Below, piece by piece: positions 25,400 through 37,938 of a DNA stretch of 64,000 bases. The position numbers were made by a program, and so were the translations under genes. Every line of letters starts with the position of its first letter. The first letter of the stretch is position 1. Origin of the DNA: Nematostella vectensis (Eukaryota; Cnidaria; Anthozoa; Actiniaria; Edwardsiidae); contig NC_064037.1 of NCBI RefSeq assembly GCF_932526225.1, positions 11,452,203-11,516,202 on the forward strand. Reading direction: 5' to 3'. The notes below the pieces were generated by a model. It was not told the DNA's origin. It saw only the letters and a list, made by a program, of their open reading frames with translations, and made no database searches.

Positions 25400-28300
25400 A
25401 TGGCGGATTCAGCTGGGTTTGAAAGCGCTATTGGTGTTATTGCCATTTCGGCCTGTCTGGGCGCTGTTATCCTAGCTATTTTTGTTTTTGTGAGCTTAAG
25501 AAACAACTCCCAAGATGAAAACAGTGCTTCGGATTCAAAGGAGAAGAGGGAAAAAAGCAAAGAAAAGCCCCAAAATGGCACAAAATCCGCAAAGGGAAAG
25601 AAAAGAAACCAATCCCAAGGAGTGATGAATCACCGGCGGCAGTTTGCGGCTCTTAAAGGCCACACATCCGAAGTTTTAGATCTGGATTTTAGTTTGAATG
25701 GGAAACTACTTGCGTCTACTTCACAAGGTTACGAGATTTCCGATATTTATTTTAGTATATTTTTATTTTTAATCTGCTGTTGTGAAGTTGACACGTGTAC
25801 TTAACCACCAAACATCACTTGCAGGAATTATTATTTTTGTATACTTACTAGAGATTAATATATGACCTTTGGCATTCATAATTTATATATATCCAGTCGA
25901 TCTGACACTTGTATTCTTTGTGGACCCCCTTTGTGGGTATGACTTAATTAACATTATTTATTTGTTTTAATTGGCATTTTATTTGAAATGGATCTTTCGC
26001 CTTGATATAAAGTTATCATAGAAATTTTTAACCTGTGCTTATTATATTAATAGGGAAAGGAGCAATTTGTGTTCCTTTGCAACTTTAATTTTGCTTGAAT
26101 AGATTCTGATGTTATCAATTGTAAACTTACAGTCATTCTGAAACTGGTCGTTCTCCACATCTCTTTTCCTTATTAATTCCAATACACTAAAAACTGGTCT
26201 GCCTTGAAAAAAAACTTAATAAAGACGAAAATTTGGCAGAGTTGAATACCAGTTTTTGGTGTATTGTATTCATTCTTATGGTTTACGAACACAACTCTTA
26301 TGGGCTTTTTGTATTTATTCCTTCATTCTTCTGGTTTACGAACACAACTCTTATGGGCTTTTTGTATTTATTCCAATAGACTCTGATTACAATGACAGAG
26401 CTGTTTCATTTTCTGACTGTTTTGAAAAAAAAAAACATTCAATATCAAAATTTTTTTAGCAATAGCAGATCAATGTAATGTTTTCGCTCAATGTGTACAA
26501 CATTTTGCACACATTTGTTGCTGTAATTAGTTCTAAATTCATTGTTCTTAATTAACTTTTAAGGATGTTTTATGGCTTCTCTTTGTCTCCACTGATAAGA
26601 TTTACCTGTGTGATGTTGTCATGTCAAGAAAATTTAGATGGTTGTATAGGCTGAATTTTGAGAGGAATGTCAAGCTGCATTATGTCAAAACAGTTGCAGC
26701 AAGTTTCTATTTCTGAAACACTGGTCATCTTATTTCTGTACACTTCTTTGTATATTGTTGATGGGTCAAGTGTGTGAGAAATGTTTTAATAATTTTACAT
26801 TAGATGAGAAAACCACAATAACAATACTAGTTTGGCAAATCCAATACATTTCTTTATTATTGGCTAACACTATTCATTATTCTTAAATTTGTGGTTATTG
26901 CTTCTAAGTAATCCAAACAGCCTATTCTCTTATTTTGTCTAGGTTGCTAATTATCTAAATTGATCTTTTTTTCTAGACAGGACTGTAAGATTGTGGAGTG
27001 TCAAGGATTTTAAAGAAAAGGAACACAAGTAAGTTGTTTGGTATTTGAGTGACAAATCTAAAGATATATAGTAAGATTGCGTTTTGTTGTTATGTTTAGT
27101 TAATGTACTTTCTAGGGTTTTAAAGATGTTTAATGGAAATAAGTTAAGGGTTCTTGATTTGGAAAGAGTGTGAAGACAATACACATTAAATAGCATAGGA
27201 TGCCATTCATAATCTTTTTTTGGCATGCTGAACGTGCCATGCCAAACACAACAAGTTTACATTTTTTTAAATTAACCTGCTGATTTCCAGTTGGCGTGTG
27301 ATTAAATATACATAAGGATAATTAATATATAACAGTGCTGACAGCTTAGCCTCTCAGTGGGAGGTTGGGAAAGGGTCCCCATGTGCCCTCTCCCTTCCCT
27401 CTCTAGCTTCAGTCCAGAGTTTAATAAGAAATGTTTTGGATGCAAAATCCATATTATACTCTCTGTGTTATGCGTATCTCTGGGTATATTGGTACTGATA
27501 CATTTCCCCCCCCCCCCCCCCCCAACCCCAAACTAATTGTTTGTTTGAGTTGCTGTGAACCCATTTCTGAGATTTACTCACTGCTATTATCCATCTGTCA
27601 GTTTCCAGGTGTTTTCACTTGTGAGTTATTATACTGCATCAGAGTTTATGAATAAAATCAGAGTTTATGAATACATGCAGATACTGTATTAGTGTAACAT
27701 GTCAAATAAAGGAGAACAAGGATAGGATGGATATAGCATGTAACAGGAAAAAACAAGCATTCTGAGTTCTTTTTAAACATTAGCATTGCCCTAGCAATTA
27801 CCATTGTGTGGCGTTACCATTGTGTGGATTATTTGAAATAAACTATATTTTCTTTCCTTCAGATATGTGCGAGCAAATGTTGACTTTGATCATGCAACAA
27901 AAGTAAACTTCAGCCCTGATTCAAGGTGAGCCTGATTATTCCTCTGCTGCTGGGTTCATTATGTCAGACGCAAAGTACCCTGTGTAGGTAGTGACCATTC
28001 AGTTCGGGGAATGCCTTCAAATCTCATTTTACGCAGCATTTCACTTGCATCAGAGAGTGACTAGTTTCCAATAATAGGGAATGGCTTGCAAAGAAGTTGA
28101 GAGAACTAGACTAGAGAGCCATGATGAATGCTTTTATTTGTATGACATTACATGTATGATATTATTTGTTGTTAGGGATCTTTTGTGGGAATATCCAGTT
28201 TTTTTTACAACCTGCTAGACCAAAAGAATAGACCAATTATTTTGAGAATTCATCCCTTCATCTCCATATGTAGTTAAATTGATTAATTGTTTCAATGCAC

Positions 28301-31300
28301 AGTCTAATTTGGGGAAGGTCTCCTTAGCTTTTAAGCCTGTATCATAATTTAAAAAAAAATTGTATGAATGTTTTTTTAAACTACATTTTTTGCAAATAAT
28401 AAATAATGTTGTATTAAATAAAAAGAACCCAAATAAACTTCTTTTTGTTGCTAAACAATTCTTATGTGCTTGTACAGTATGCTATTTAACTGAAAGAAAG
28501 CTAATGCTCATTTAATGTATAAATGAAGATGCTTGCATGATAGCTACTAGTATTTTATGTATATCTCATAGCTGTACTTTACACGCAATGCAGTTCATAT
28601 AGCTGAGTATTATTATTCACATTAATCCCTTGAATCATTTTGTCACTACTTGCCACACCATAGTATATCTCAGGCCTAGTTTACAGGCAACTTTTTATGT
28701 ACCATTCTAAATGTAAATGGATAAAAATAAAGATGAAGCATTTGGCTTTGTTCATATGAATGTATTTGTATTTCAAATTGTATATGGTATTGTATACAAC
28801 TGTGGACAACTTTGGTATTGCACATACTGCAGATTTGTTATTTTTCATTTAAATAATCTTTTTATAATTTCACTTAATTTGTTTATTTGTTTTTTATTGA
28901 AGTTGTTGCACCATGATCAAACTGCATGATACATGTATGCAAATCATGCATATTTTTCATCAAAACCTTCATATTGCAATAATTTCAAAGCATTTGTTCC
29001 ATTTTTTTCCTTTTTTTCAATTTCATTTTTTTACTCCAATTTTGCACATTATTTTTTCAGCACTGGTTTGCATGTTTTTGCACAAGTAAGCACTTTCGTT
29101 TTGCACTCATAATTTCATAATTTCCCGGATATTTAAGTTTCCTGTTCCATCAACAGTGAAGATATAGCTCAACAACAACAACAACAACAACCTCTACGCT
29201 TCAGGTTGGTTGTCAAAGATGTTTTTGGTGCATTCAAAGAATATCCTTAAAAAAAGTCACTATTAAATCAAAAACTGTCATTAGATTTGTTTAAACTTCA
29301 AATACATTTTTCTGTTTGAGCATTTTTTCTGGTGGCTTATATTATATTATTTCTATTTTTGCATTTTTCTACTATGGATTATATTTAATGTTTTCTCAGG
29401 CAAGGCTCAATATCTGTGATGTTTTGTAGACACTTTGTCTGCCTTAAAGATATTGTTAAAGTATAAATAAAGTCCTTGATTATAGGCACATACTGCATCT
29501 GTCTATAACCTAATAACTTTTAAGTCATGTATAAAAAAATAAAAATTAAGGCTTGAGCATTCCCTATAAAAGGAAATAAAAAAAAATAAGTACAAATCTT
29601 AAGTAGACATTTAAAAATTCAATAAGATGTGAGATTGTTTGTTCTTTTTTTAAGTTGCTTGGTGTTTTGTTGACCTAATAGAGATTTGGATCCACTTCTT
29701 CCTGTCTAGGGCATTTATCACAGCACTAGCAAATGGCAATACCATACGAGTATTCAAAGTTAGCAAGAAAAAGGATGGCACTGGTACTACAATAACAGGA
29801 GAGTTTGACTTTCCTGTCAGACATAAAGCAGAAATTATCAACATTGCTGTGGCTTCTAACGGCAAATATATCATGTCATGTTCCAAGGACACTACCATTA
29901 TCATCTGGGATCTTAAAGGTGAACATTAGTCAAATTAAAATAAGAATGTTAAAGGCACCAACTTGCAATTTGCAACTACCATTTTCAACAATCCAAGTTT
30001 TTTCTAAAGGTTATTAACCTAAAATTGGAAGAGGTTTGGTGATAAAATATCTCTAAAAGGCTGGCAAGGACAATGTGATACCAAAAACTGAACCATTAAG
30101 GGGGTTGAGGTACAAAGGGCATAGCAGAAATTTTCCCCAAAGGGGGTGACAAATCACCTTATTTTCCCTCCCTTGATTTCACTTGTACTTGTCTGGACAT
30201 TCTTACAGGAAATTTCACATATGCCATTCCTTACCCCTGTTATTGTTTTCTTTTTTTTGCAGGGGAGGTGCTTGCAACCTTAGACACTTTACAAATCAAC
30301 AACAGCTTCTCTGCTCTGTCACCTTGTGGGAGATTTGTAGCCTCTGCAGGTATGCTACACTAATCCCCATATTCTCTATAAATATATGGTATATAGTGGG
30401 GTGCCTTCTGTCAATGCAAACTAGCAAGGACATTGTTGTTTAAAACAGTCCTCTGTTTCCAGGTAAACATTTTAATGTTTAAAAACTGTTTATTATGGAC
30501 ACCCTATTAATTAGGAGTGTTGTAATAGTGAATGTCATCAACTGACCTTTTGCCTTTTTCATGACAGGATTCACTCCAGATGTCAAGCTATGGGAAGTGA
30601 AATTCAACAAATCTGATGCATTTGAGCAGGTGAGTAAATGTTTTCAGGAAGATCACTCAGTCAGTCAGTCAGGTGAGTAAATGTTTTCAGGAAGATCAGT
30701 CAGTCAGTCAGATAAGTAAATGTTTTCAGGAAGATCAGTCAGTCAGTTGGTCAGTCACTGACCAACTAATTATTCACTGACAAACTTGAGTCATTTTCTA
30801 GTAATATATTCTAGTTACTACAAGCTGGAGAATTCTGCAAACTCTTATCAACTCATAAACTGCTTGTTTCCATCTGTCAAATTACTTTTGACTTTCAGAA
30901 GTGGTTTGTTGATTAGAATTCCTAGTTATGAGTTTGCAAATACCTATAACTCCGAAGAACTCATGGTTTTATGCTATTTACTGTAGTTTGATTAAACTTC
31001 TGTAAGTAAGTAGATGTGGCTTAAACCAAATGACAACTAGGTTAGTAGCCACTTGCTTTCTCATATGTATCCCCTCATAGAACAAAAAAATAGTATTAAT
31101 AGGCGTTATTATTTATTGGAGATTTTCTTTTTTAGGTTTCCAGAGCAATGGAGCTCAAAGGCCATACTGCAGGTATCTATCACTTCAGCTTCTCGGCCGA
31201 CTCCAAGAGAATGGCGACAGTGTCCAAGGACAGTACATGGAGAGTCTGGGATATTGATGGTAATTCATGTTAACACAAAGTACCTTATTTGCAGCTTCGC

Positions 31301-34300
31301 ATGCTATTTCTTTAGAGTAATATTTTAAGGTCTTAGTAAAGGTAAATTTGACACCACTGTTTGTTTTTGTGGTTTTTGCAAAACCTGTATCAATGGAAAA
31401 ATTTTTTTTCACAAATCGCATTCTAAGACGGCTAAAATGTGCTATTTCCCGTGACCTGTTGACCGTTAATTCACGCCAAATCTTTGACTTTTCTAGCGTA
31501 TTATTTTGAGGCAGAACTCGAGCTTGTCGGGCGTAACCTCGCAACAGATTTTAAGATATCGCCTTTAAATTTTTGGGATCCGATAGATAATTATGCCATG
31601 TTAAAGTGTGTGAGGATTTTTCGATTTTCGACTGAAGATCGCTTTTATAGCATTTTTCGTGTCCAAATTTCTCTAGAATGATAGTTCCAACTTTGATTCG
31701 TGATATTTTGTTGACAGTGTCAAATAACAAAAAGTCCTCACTCACTTTGGTATATCATCTATCTGTCATTGGGATGCAATTACGTGCAAGTGCATGCGCA
31801 ATGACGCGAAGGTGCATTACGCTCTAGAGTAAACTCCGTTCTTTTGAGTTTGAGGCCTCAAATCTTAAACACGGAATTAGCTATTGCAAAAATAAAACTT
31901 GCAGGAGATAATTCAATCCTTTATCGGACACGTCGTTTACCTTTACCGACACCTTAAGTTAAAAGAAAACAACAATCTAACTTGCTACATACATGGTAAA
32001 AACCATTGGGACATTGCCGGAATTTGTCCAAATTTAAATTTTTTTTTTTTTTACAACCCCCCCTTAGAACCCCAATGTTGCGTCAAGTGTTTTGGCGTTT
32101 GCATCATCCAACATTGAAGAGGGGGGAGACGGGGGGGGGGGGGGAGGGTAAATAGCGCGTTCCATAAAGTATGTGAAAGCAGCACTCAAGGCCTTCTAAT
32201 TTGGACGTTCAAACTCTTTTCGTGAAGTCCATAAACGCTAAGCTAATAGTCAATAGGATTAACTTTATTATAAAACAGTCCTGATTCGCGTTATTTTAAC
32301 ATTATAGGTTTTATACGGGCATTCAACTCAAAACAAAAATAGATTATGTTCGCACGCTTTTTTAATCGCACCGGAACCCTGTGTCCCGATGCAATGTGAC
32401 CACGATTGTAGTGTCACGAACTGAGATACAAATGGTTTTGAAACTTGAGTTTCCTGCAGCCATCTCGCTTAGCTCCATTATCTCGAGATAGCTAGCTAAT
32501 CAGGTCTTTTGAAGTTCCTGCAATTGATAAGTTATGGGGAGTCAGGAGACAATACTCAAATAAAATAATCCAGGTAAATAGGAAAACCCTAAAACCGCAT
32601 TTGTAAGCAGTACAGAATATTCTAGAGCCTTCAAATCAGCATATTTTAAACAAAAAAAAAAACAGCACCAATCAGAATCAACATCCCCAAAACAATAGGT
32701 ATGATTTTATCCACAAAACTGTGTACGCCCATGTCTCACGTTGTGATTGTAATGACATGCATATTTTAATTGGTTTGGAGGTGTGTTGTTAGAATATAGA
32801 ATATATATAATCAACCGCACATTAAAACTAAGCATAAAATATTGTTTGAAATCAAGAGACCATCGTGGTCTCTTGTTGAAATCTAACACTCTACAAAGCC
32901 TGTGTGTAAATCTCAATGAACTTTTGAATAGCGTTAGGGTAGTTTGTAGCTATGGTGCGCACTCAGTAACTTTTCCTTTCTGTTCTTCTTCTTTTTATAT
33001 ACGGGACAGAAAGTAATGAGCCCGTTTGCCTTGTCTCTGTAGTGGAATACACGAAGCAGCAGGACCCCGCCCTCCTGATGACGGGTATCTACGACGCATC
33101 ATGTAACATGTACGATAACATGCTGATTTCTATCTCGCCTGATGCCTACGTCACGGCCATCTCCATGGGTCGCTGTATCGCTCTTTTCAACACAGAGAAT
33201 GGGAACTTGGAGGAGCTTCTCCAAGACGTCCACGGAGGTACAGCCAGGAATAAGCTAACACAAAATTTGGAGTTCACCTCTGTTCCTTATGTCTATCAAC
33301 CACTTCTTTGTTATTATATTTTATAATTTAAAATAAAATGGTTTATTTTCAATTAAGATTACCATACCAATTTTAATGACGATATTTGATTTGAAATATC
33401 TTGGTTACTCGCCTGAAATGGCCGATGGAAATGTATGGCTTGTGTGACTCGGCATTGAGTGGGAGCATAAAATAGCGGCGTGATTGGCCTTCTATAAATC
33501 GGCTTGAGATCTCGTTTACTCTACGATAAGCAGCCCAATTATCATCTGCACTTTTATTTTTATGCCCTCTTCGCAGACACTATAACAGCCATTGCATGGC
33601 ACCCGAGTTCCCGCTACCTGGCGTCTGCAGGAGGGAGTGACCGTCAGATCAGGGTGTGGCACAATGCGGCGGGGATCAAGGTGCAGATTGACGACCTCAA
33701 GGGGAAACTTGTTCGCGCCAAGAGCGACACTATACGGGTAAGACTCGACACGTATAGCCCGAACATACTTGTTCGCGCCAAGAGCGACAATATACGGGTA
33801 AGACTGGACACGTATAGCCCGAACATACTTGTTCGCGCCAAGAGCGACAATATACGGGTAAGACTGGACACGTATAGCCCGAACATACTTGTTCGCGCCA
33901 AGAGCGACACTATACGGGTAAGACTCGACACGTATAGCCCGAACATACTTGTTCGCGCCAAGAGCGACACTATACGGGTAAGACTCGACACGTATAGCCC
34001 AACATACTTGTTCGCGCCAAGAGCGACACTATACGGGTAAGACTCGACACGTATAGCCCAACATACTTGTTCGCGCCAAGAGCGACATACGGGTAAGACT
34101 GGACACGTAATATTCCTGATCGCCTCTGAACATACTTATTTGCGGCCAGATCAGACGTTTACATCACTTAGCGACCCAGAAAGTCTTAACATGCAAAACA
34201 CTTTTCCGTCAATCAAAATCGTTGAAGCCGTACACGTGTATGAAAATTGATTATTTAACTTATCACGTCTTTGTTATCGAGGGAATTCTTTGTTCTGAGC

Positions 34301-34752
34301 CGCCGATCATATTTATGATATAATTTTTTTTATTCTAGGGTCGCATTGAACAGCAAATCTTAGAAGCAAGGTATGGAAATAGTTTTGAAACCCTAACTAC
34401 TGCAAACCGCTGTTTTATTCCCGAGAGGGAGGACTCTTCAAAAAAGAAGACGGGGGCGATCGTCCTATCTGTTTGGGTATAAAATCTCGACCAACTGCTA
34501 ACAGCCAATTCTGCCATCCCTTAGGGGTTGTTGCAGGATTTGTCCAATTCTGCTACCTTTAACGGGCATAAAAATTCTTTCGACCACACCAAATTTGCTG
34601 TTAGGGGTAAACAATTTTTGTTGACCACACCAAAAGTGCTATCCCTTAGGGTTTAAATTGATCTCGCCGACGATCACCCCCGTCTTTTTTTTTTGTATTT
34701 GACCGTTTGCTGTTTTGATCACAGTGCATCTCTGGACGAGCTCAATGTCTAG
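25400..34752 (+). CDS. TBL2: Transducin beta-like 2 (TBL2), ER WD40 protein
   Basis: TBL2 is an ER-membrane WD40 protein that associates with PERK during ER stress. Exons: 25400-25727, 26977-27028, 27863-27925, 29710-29918, 30263-30349, 30568-30629, 31136-31259, 33043-33237, 33577-33737, 34339-34370, 34725-34752. Phases agree and give 446 residues; human TBL2 has 447. An N-terminal membrane helix (residues about 11-33, VIAISACLGAVILAIFVFV) is followed by a Lys/Ser-rich linker and seven WD-type repeats. Family matches include DRTVRLWSVKDF, RANVDFDHATKVNFSPDS, CGRFVASAGFTPDVKLWEV and FSADSKRMATVSKDSTWRVWD. The first donor (CAAG then GTTACG) is weak, which may favour the exon at 24908. The donor of exon 9 is multiplied by a minisatellite. 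The gene's C-terminal helix (GRIEQQILEAR) matches the coiled end of the family. Confidence 0.95.
26275..26375. repeat. Direct duplication in TBL2 intron 1
   Basis: GGTTTACGAACACAACTCTT and the following GGGCTTTTTGTATTTATTCC occur twice, about 54 bp apart. A nearby GGCAGAGTTGAATACCAG segment (26236) recurs near 51551 as GGCAGAGTCGAATTCCAG, so part is a dispersed repeat. Confidence 0.8.
30628..30756. repeat. Tandem repeat starting at the TBL2 exon 6 donor
   Basis: Three units of about 43 bp, GTGAGTAAATGTTTTCAGGA plus a TCAGTCAG-rich tail. The first unit is the actual 5' splice site of exon 30568-30629; the second repeats CAG|GTGAGT intact, and the third has ATAAGT. Confidence 0.85.
33708..34108. 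repeat. 60-bp minisatellite across the TBL2 exon 9 donor
   Basis: Seven units of 60 bp (later ones 59 and shorter) each contain the last ten codons of exon 9 (LVRAKSDTIR) plus ACGG|GTAAGACT, the 5' splice site, plus about 30 bp of intron. Units start at 33708, 33768, 33828, 33888, 33948, 34007 and 34066. The first five keep frame, so read-through stays open. Confidence 0.93.
34446..34687. mobile_element. MITE with GACGGGGGCGATCGTC ends
   Basis: GACGGGGGCGATCGTC at 34449 and GACGATCACCCCCGTC ending at 34684 are inverted repeats with one mismatch. The element holds repeated CCACACCAAA and ATCCCTTAGGG. It lies in the last TBL2 intron. Confidence 0.6.
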
Positions 34753-37700
34753 CCTCGCAAGGCCGCTGACAGCATGCAAGACCTGGTGGTGGCGAATGTA
34801 CGGAACAAACAAGAAGTGGACTAGTTAGGCTAGACGTTCAATTTAAACGGGCGACTTTTTGTCCACTTTTTCGTATTATCTTTTGCAACGCTACCTAGTT
34901 GCATCGCATGTATTAATGGGCTGTGAAACACCAGAGCAACATTTCTAAAGAGAACGATAACAAAAGGAAATTTCTTTCTGATGTTAGTCCTTTCGTACAC
35001 GATGCCCTAGTCCCACTCTTTTTGGCCGCGTAAAGTGACTCTTCTGAAAGCGACCGCAAAGGAGGCTGGGGTGACTAAACACGGTATAGTCCCGGCTCTA
35101 TAAAGGAGTTTAAATTTCGCATAGAACAAATTCACGATTTAATCAATCCCCTTTTGATTTCTTATCCGCCATACAAATTGAAAAGGGAATAATATATCTT
35201 TGAAAAGCCCCTATGAATTTTAATTATTTTAAAATTATTTAAAGATCGGATTTAGGTTAGTGCTGAGATTTCAAAGTCAAAATGGAAATGAGAACAACAG
35301 TGTCATGGAATTATTTTTCTGTTATAGTCTTTGTTAGCTGAGCGGGAATTCTAACAATAAAATATAAACTGATTAGAAGCTTATTTTGTGTAAATGGATC
35401 GACCCACATCCATGACGTTCCATTCAGGAGAATTTTGAATAAAATATGTCATGAACGTGGAAATTGTCAAGCTTTCTCCTGAATTATAACACCGCAGGTT
35501 TTTTGGCCGAAAAGAGGATTCCCACGTAGACAGAGCCAGTAGAGAAAATTTATATATTGTTTTAAAGTGTTGAAGATTGACTAATTCATCTGATATCCGA
35601 ATCGCTCTTGGAATGCATGGTTTATTATAATAACTTAATATTGCGTCTTGATTTGTCATGGGGATTCATGTTTTTGGGTTTCCTCAGAATAACAAAAAAA
35701 CTCGAATAATTTCCGCTTTCCAATTCTTCCAATGATTGAATGTTACTGTATAAGCATGATAACATTGTCAGGTATTCCTCACAATAAAGAAGGGGAATAA
35801 GAAGTCAACTATTTCGAGCTTTAGCAGGCTTCCAATAATAAAGGGGGGGGGGCACTATAACATTAATATTATGTGGCCCTGCCCTGCTGGTCATTTCCTT
35901 TCAAAATTAAGGGGGTGGGTTGGTGTGTGTGTGGGGGGGGGAGGGGAGGGGGGGACGTGCCCCCATTACCAAACATTTACGCTGCAAAGATGGCAAATTT
36001 TATCAATTCCACTTGCAGTATAGTCTGCTTGGCGGTACTCGGTGTTTTCATCGCGGAAATACCTTTCCGTTCGATTATCGTACGCCACCTTGTATCACTT
36101 GTATTAGCGACAAACGGCTTAAAAGTAACTGACTACCGACAAAACATGAAAATAACTAGTGAATAGCGACAAAAATTTTTTGCCGACTACCGACATTTTA
36201 TTATTTCCGGTATTTTTACTATTTACTTCCATCGTCAATCTACTTAACTTCGGCCATTTCAGAATCTGCACTATGTATTGCCTGTTGCATCAACTTTTCA
36301 GTCAATTATTAACCCATAATTAATTTATTATCAATTAGTTATTAACCCATTGACTCCTGGCTTTTTTGGAGCTGAATTTACAAAAAACAGACTGAATTTT
36401 TCTTGTTTGGCTTTGCCTGGATGAGAAAATAATTTTCTAATGAATCACTACAGCTCTCCTAAATGCTGTCTTTTCTGAAACCAAATTGATTCCAAAATTG
36501 TTTACACTGCTATTCTGGGTCTGTATGACCTGGAATTGATTTGTTTGGCTTCGGGGTGAAAAGACTTATAAAAAACCATCTGACTTTGGGGAGAGGAGTG
36601 TTGACTGGCCCTCCCCTCGTGAATTTTCCCCTGGCTTGCAATACGTAAAGACATTTTCGTGGTTGTACAATCCTTCAAGGAATGGACATTGTGTTTTGAG
36701 GCCAAGGAAATGTACCTGGAGGATCAGAATAAAGGCATCTATTTGTGTCTTGAGCTGTGTTTGCTGATCTCTCTCCCTTGTGTGGTATTTTGAGCGTTTT
36801 ATTGAGAGGGGTGATTCTGCTTCTCTCTCCTTGTTCGATTTGAGATTTGTCAAAGAACCTGTGCTATTATTTGGCTTAAGAGTAGATGCCAACACCTTGG
36901 TTGGATGCATATCTGCAAGACCATTTATCCCCTAGACTGATGCCTGAGTATCTTCATCTTGTTGTGTTTATTTTGCATTTATTAATTTTTTGGGATGTGG
37001 GTACTTCCCAAAGCCGGTACAGGCCGGTTGAGGGGTCAATGTGTTAATTACCAATCAATCCTAAATAATTTTTTATCTTGTTTATACGTGAAATCTATTA
37101 CAAAAGCGAATACTAGCTTAGATTCACCGACTACCGACAAAGACAGAGAATTCTTACCGACTACCGACAAATTATGGAAATTTCAACTGACTACCGACAT
37201 GTGGACCCCTCATCCAGACCCTGTATTTTGAGCCGCGCGTCTACTGGGGGCGAGCGCAAAACGGACGCAGTGTTCCCCCCAAGAACCTTTCCTCGATAAT
37301 AACCTGAAGTACCGCCTGCAGGCGGGCTACTTGCAGTATCACTTTTCCCCCTCTCTAAAGTCCGATTATAACAGAGCAGCTTTATTATTCGCTGTGCTAC
37401 AGGTTAGAACAAATGTATAGGGGTTCGCGCAAACCACGCCATCACTGTATGTAGAGCAAGAAAAAGACACGTGAAAATAAAATTAATCATATTTTTGTAT
37501 CAGACAATTAGAATAATGATCAGCTTTAACATAACCTCAAGACACCAAATAACTGCTAGAGACGCAAAACACGCTTACATTTCAAACCCGTCTTCACAAT
37601 ATTTAGCTGATAATAGGGTTTTTGAATTTTGTAAGTGATATTTTATTTTATTCATCCTTAAGAAAACTATGACTTTAAAATAGGACAAACGTTTCATTAT

Positions 37701-37938
37701 TAACTTGTTGTGAGCCACTGCGTGTTTTCATTCCTTCGCCCAGCTCATTACCAATCGAGCCAATGAAAGCTTATGGGAATTATAGGTGCAGATGTGCCTT
37801 CAACAGCTGCCAGAACTCCTGTATTATCGCTCCTATTCGGATCCGCTACTGCCACTAAGTTGTTCTAAGCTTCAAGGCACAAGTTCCAGTGGAACAAGGG
37901 CGATAGGTGGAGAGAATTTAACCAGCGTTAAGGTCAAC
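34753..37938. other. Intergenic region TBL2/PAN-EGF gene
   Basis: Mostly unique AT-rich DNA. It has G-runs near 35845 and 35930 around a dispersed repeat (CCCTGCTGGTCATTTCCTT, related to the element at 15912), repeats of GACTACCGACAA at about 36132, 36186, 37133, 37158 and 37189, and a TTAA-flanked element. No gene recognised. Confidence 0.5.
36346..37043. mobile_element. TTAA-flanked element (piggyBac/Kolobok type)
   Basis: Ends CCCATTGACTCCT and GAGGGGTCAATGTG are imperfect inverted repeats, and TTAA abuts both (36342-36345, 37044-37047). TTAA duplications mark piggyBac and Kolobok elements. A minus-strand open frame of about 110 codons (36910-36566) is Lys/Ser-rich and not recognisable as transposase. 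It splits a region of GACTACCGACAA repeats, so it inserted into an older repeat. Confidence 0.6.
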
